A model generated the notes under the pieces. It worked only from the letters and a program-made list of their open reading frames with translations, searched no databases and was not told the origin of the DNA. 26,672 nucleotides of DNA, taken from a virus. The stretch lies in IMG/VR virus record IMGVR_UViG_3300030106_004805, positions 1 through 26,672 of that record. One strand, written 5' to 3'. Positions 25,601 to 26,672 of the stretch are shown here, one piece after another; position 1 is the first letter of the stretch, and each line of letters opens with the position of its first letter. The position numbers were made by a program, and so were the translations under genes.

Positions 25601-26672
25601 ACCCTCGCTTCTTGGAGGCATCGGATCTCGATGGGTTGGGTTTTTACGTACCCAAGTCAGCGCGGAAAAAGCTTTCGATGGCTTTGGAGCAGGCTACTGA
25701 CCCTGATTTGCGCGAGTTCAGCGGTGACATGCTCGAGGCTCTTGGTAAGGGTCTCAAGTCGGCTGAAAGCTACAACCAACTCGCTGCCGCCTGGACCATG
25801 CGTACGATTAAAACTCGTATGGTTCGGGGCCACTTCTTGCTGAAGTCCAGGTATTTCTGGATGAACACGATGGACCACTTCAATCAGATGAGCCAGGTCG
25901 TTGGGTTCCGTCCTGCGTTTATATCCACGATGCGCGTTTTGCCGCAGACGTTTGCATCAAACCCAGTGTTCCAGGGAGCGCTGTTCGGCATCCAAAAAGC
26001 AGGCAAGGATGAGGCGGGCGAGGTCATGCGCCAGGCACTGACTTCTGCTGGCGATAAGGGTGCCGACTGGGCGGCCCGTTTGCTGCGGTCGTCTAAGTGG
26101 CGTGGGGATCTCAACAGTGTGTTGGAGGCTCGAGACGGCTTCCTTGTCGTTGACGGTGTACCGCATTCTTACGCAGACCTGCGACGTATCGGAGTCGAAG
26201 AAGGACTATCTGCTTCGTTCGATACTGCGGAGTTGGGTGTAAAGATTCGACGCATAGGGTCTCAGTTCCTCGACGATGCAAAGGCTAGAGAGCTTGGTCG
26301 AAAGGGTGACTTGTTGGGTGTCAATATCCCAGGGTCCATATCGTACGAAGAAATGACCAAGATTGCCGAAGACATGGCCGAAGGTTGGAGTGAGCGTGAG
26401 CGATACGGCGCTATGATGACGCTTGTCGAGATGGGAGTCGAGCCTCGTAAGGCTGCACGTCTCAGCATTGATGCGCTGTATGACTACGCTGGCTCGATGT
26501 CTAAGGGTGATCGTCACTGGCTGGTGAACATTTTCCTCCCATTCTGGGCTTTCCAGAAGAACGCCAACCGACAACTGATTGACGTCGTATTTAGTCCGCG
26601 AGGCGCTTATCGTTTGGGAGTTCTGCGCAGGTTTTATGAGCGCGGTACGGATGTCACGACACAGCTTCTTTA
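19633..26672 (+). CDS. Giant multidomain internal virion/ejection protein (at least 2346 aa), C terminus beyond window
   Basis: I translated this frame from GTG 19633 (AGGTG seven bases upstream; an in-frame stop at 19606) to the right edge without a stop. Residues 1-190 are acidic and helical. About 190-325 is a phage tail-lysozyme-like domain with candidate catalytic Glu223. At 617-647 there is an apolar stretch (ALGLGAVGVATDILMPDPTM). Long Ala/Lys/Glu helices fill most of 650-1130. A Rho_N/SAP-like module is at about 1128-1166 and a GNAT-like domain at about 1290-1385. The C-terminal part has aromatic motifs FLLKSRYFWMNTMDHFN (about 2068-2084) and FLPFWAFQKNANRQ (about 2301-2314), a style I associate with large phage polyvalent and core proteins. 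As the last and largest of the core cluster, with an N-terminal muralytic domain, it parallels T7 gp16, which is ejected through the tail into the envelope. It could instead be a tail-tip-associated protein. Confidence 0.8.
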   Translation, partial: MSEVEPIKTQDDLDIEYDSPEEKDEIEFDSVDLQLDNLASEIQYRRSAALSPMASPDAASRALSLPEVIQTHSKRLGLTDKQFARAAANQGLDLGVLVTEIGQRGNDAKDVFKTLEDGGMVSFKPLNERKKGMRDIRKKRLTALRGDQINQYGQARVLSGEKEIELSAEELATARPKKEYDFTKLKDPSKRQLAVAEIVYEMGSDAGFNQDQMAAILANGFAESRLDPMAVNPVNEDSHGVWQFNRTGSGEGRNFTVEQLQDPRFQMEQIIKATKSRDELAGFRDPTADANQLTEQFMLKFEKPARKPGDIKARQAFLGQANRLLSEAAKTSPKGQSIENLKARKRSQLLDRLQRNDGRSFRLVTDEESKGGRAENEVAQPGSPAFDRYEREVQGQINEKVADDPERARLISQTLAKYGEGGSDTLRETFADSAFNDLMNVGLTYDVDKAAQKLGISSEEFKLRAGVEGSKEHKIREYLRQVNTRHAALYITTNKLGVPALVSYEFMDPKNVMGEERYGKGDNYFKRLLFEGSRNRVQMLGLDDNNMPVFRAQGGFDSVASKLDVLLSLGSGALERSLKGPEGESVMEALKEGSIQGLRDQKNFTKVLLSTDAARDSGVKALGLGAVGVATDILMPDPTMGLAGVVSKTAKGAKAIKPIIKRRYVPQTLDRMGTAANDMIEAQKLIKRASEKFAEGDMDGGRNLLEQAKKFARTAEAAEKSVRKEMKPVMELVDRTDSEVATEIARDVPLLMGRNTKSYEDSLGFSDFGLRRDYVHPSVERVAARGDSEGQIVEFPEFFDLSRKLDRLSDMSRQIDAGDVADTFVAEVQATAMDKLMKDFSDELASRGFSRVRSKAQKEETTSAIQDALAFMRSTKAAKILAESPSAFDEALKPFVDKITTKPSKTGRTIVEDLLVPITTAHKKAKRVEAASTKAVEAADLNQQLIDVTKSVAGMAESRGAAHAFARQALAKQEKVKVEPIIQTVMNRYEEVGTGKISGTALQFRNELEEAFPAMRGDAAMHVARNLDDRLKAIHRRTGEDISIIYETRDFKNIIPDMKRKASVSDEAAQAVGKVSKETVEDVPGIVTDPKFSKLDEGDELLTSDEVREFTRNISERLEREDMTDFTAQLTTKTVKELKALAKAKGIKGVSRLRKSDLIDALVDKAREPSKADELLRQNPELNDQYNTLRAGLRNAQVEYQNKLDEFEKLKAAKAPTARDFLNKPSAVVEAALDRGKGVSTIEVEGARFRLFDRDKAEMDVRAAKAVRDRSIVEIENFTRRITDEARDQIGLAEDLDFIPGMVVKVEGDQLLVKSIELPDELKGRGIATTLYKVAMQRAKSQGLDFASDINPSPEAQRIYARLIEEGLPVKKISSRGRDGTEIVQYVADKKDLAKLSDDALLSNVGKKGAPPRSAEVVDDITNFVEDAQKTVRAMEEAPTVEDLVLNITEVARRELSSDQMASVTQWLATKGIKVAHKGASFVADDPATVAQAEEAFAKAFSEYAKGRPPPTTQSESAFERVKNSLLERFASAKNAAADGASFKPSSEIEEVFDDILIGANPTEQAAPNIFKAISRALVDDLPKTVGQDFLMSIARESDRLGHPISVKQLKALVEEAGKKYAKNPSDDVRIELPGPVQVGGLLAPKAKSSFTMLEFARGAAAYASRKRMTGTPATRKIALDSEVDAIREMDPTQMIDQYIKTSRPLVRYARNAYLGGDAIEDMRDLPPTVRKAIMSGVRITQQAIGDTVTLVHEGAASGDKLVRFITGDPQIKFKSGRNALSAGHDMMGSSVTHMQDYLETMSAAGGKKRQAFAVMQDLFNRGRPGTKLTFSKAITQPAVKDAFDEIVFSKSGSVLVSDMFKATGLKPDQNIEPKHLDMLETIFHITGQSERKGKRFVGESADQFKMLYKDIERRFPMNKPTDEPVANRVTCLIAGHGQAIAARLRWVDLGIATDAKTAAAFKRWIRGEAIDDPAQLQKVREVFQAQGYNPRFLEASDLDGLGFYVPKSARKKLSMALEQATDPDLREFSGDMLEALGKGLKSAESYNQLAAAWTMRTIKTRMVRGHFLLKSRYFWMNTMDHFNQMSQVVGFRPAFISTMRVLPQTFASNPVFQGALFGIQKAGKDEAGEVMRQALTSAGDKGADWAARLLRSSKWRGDLNSVLEARDGFLVVDGVPHSYADLRRIGVEEGLSASFDTAELGVKIRRIGSQFLDDAKARELGRKGDLLGVNIPGSISYEEMTKIAEDMAEGWSERERYGAMMTLVEMGVEPRKAARLSIDALYDYAGSMSKGDRHWLVNIFLPFWAFQKNANRQLIDVVFSPRGAYRLGVLRRFYERGTDVTTQLL
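20200..20607 (+). other. Phage tail-lysozyme-like domain of the giant protein (residues about 190-325)
   Basis: Key strings: DQMAAILANGFAESRLDPMA (residues 211-230), with Glu223 placed like the catalytic Glu of the tail-lysozyme family; SHGVWQFNR (238-246), matching the usual Gly-x-x-Gln-Trp-x-x-Arg region with the order altered to Val-Trp-Gln-Phe; then Phe-x-x-Glu-Gln-Ile and FMLKFEKPARKP, matching the terminal F-x-x-x-x-E-x-P element. Expected activity is cleavage of peptidoglycan glycan strands for local wall penetration. Confidence 0.7.
23014..23130 (+). other. Rho_N/SAP-like module of the giant protein (residues about 1128-1166)
   Basis: TVKELKALAKAKGIKGVSRL (1134-1153) followed by RKSDLIDALVDK fits the helix-extended-helix of Rho termination factor N-terminal domains: V-x-E-L, A-x-x-x-G-I, L-R-K-x-x-L-I-x-A-L. 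These modules bind nucleic acid in many proteins. Binding here is inferred. Confidence 0.65.
23500..23787 (+). other. GNAT acetyltransferase-like domain of the giant protein (residues about 1290-1385)
   Basis: KSIELPDELKGRGIATTLYK (1314-1333) gives strand 4, the acetyl-CoA pyrophosphate loop (KGRGIA, 1323-1328, in the place of Q/R-x-x-G-x-G/A) and the following helix. ASDINPSPEAQRIYARLIEE (1347-1366) plus Gly is the usual strand 5, Asn and Ala-x-x-x-Tyr helix. The N-terminal strands are short and the acceptor substrate cannot be read. Confidence 0.7.

Noticed and set aside
25433-25843. Plus-strand 136-codon frame nested out of phase in the giant gene
   Set aside because: Rich in Arg, Ser and Leu as expected of a shifted frame, with no ribosome-binding site.
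19633-26672. Giant protein as an N4-like virion RNA polymerase
   Set aside because: Size and packaging role suggested it, but I found no RNA-polymerase catalytic motif (such as the DxxGR or palm Asp motifs) in the translated part. The visible domains are lysozyme-, Rho_N- and GNAT-like.
1-26672. tRNA genes, CRISPR arrays, insertion sequences, integrase or attachment site
   Set aside because: The window is nearly fully coding; I saw no cloverleaf, regular spaced repeats, transposase motifs or terminal inverted repeats.

Overview
The window is a piece of a tailed bacteriophage genome, almost wholly the virion structural and DNA-packaging module. Gene content and order resemble a short-tailed (podovirus-like) plan: portal and large terminase, then major capsid protein, decoration protein, a head-tail adaptor candidate, a nozzle-like tail protein, further tail proteins, and a run of very large putative internal (ejection) proteins. 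I see no integrase, repressor, polymerase, lysis cassette, tRNA or CRISPR. The host is not identifiable from the sequence; it is bacterial, judging by clear Shine-Dalgarno sites and frequent GTG starts. Base composition is near half GC, with local swings.

Layout. Positions 1-3794 are a minus-strand operon read right to left: large terminase, two small charged proteins (104 and 68 aa), then a portal that runs off the left edge. Positions 3795-3971 are a 177-base divergent control region with an inverted repeat, direct repeats and one 9-mer placed in front of both operons. From 3972 to the right edge everything is on the plus strand and nearly gapless: capsid (3972-5021), decoration (5018-5569), a hairpin terminator (about 5591-5630), a 596-aa adaptor candidate, a 166-aa protein, an 809-aa nozzle-like protein, two tail proteins (870 and 320 aa), then 260, 1128, 126 and 355 aa proteins. 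A giant gene starts with GTG at 19633 and is still open at 26672 (at least 2346 residues).

How the parts fit. Terminase and portal package DNA into a shell of capsid plus decoration protein. The adaptor, nozzle and tail proteins close the head and form the short tail. The 260, 1128 and at least 2346 aa proteins stand in the same relative order as the T7 core proteins gp14, gp15 and gp16, which are ejected into the host envelope. The giant protein supports this: it carries a tail-lysozyme-like domain near its N terminus, as gp16 carries a muralytic domain near its own.

Most notable is the giant protein. Besides the lysozyme-like domain (residues about 190-325) it appears to contain a Rho_N/SAP-like nucleic-acid-binding module (about 1128-1166) and a GNAT acetyltransferase-like domain (about 1290-1385). 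That would make it a polyvalent ejected protein delivering several activities with the genome. The 1128-aa neighbour carries two EF-hand-like loops and a duplicated Pro/Glu-rich unit. All functional calls come from reading motifs by eye; no database search was run.
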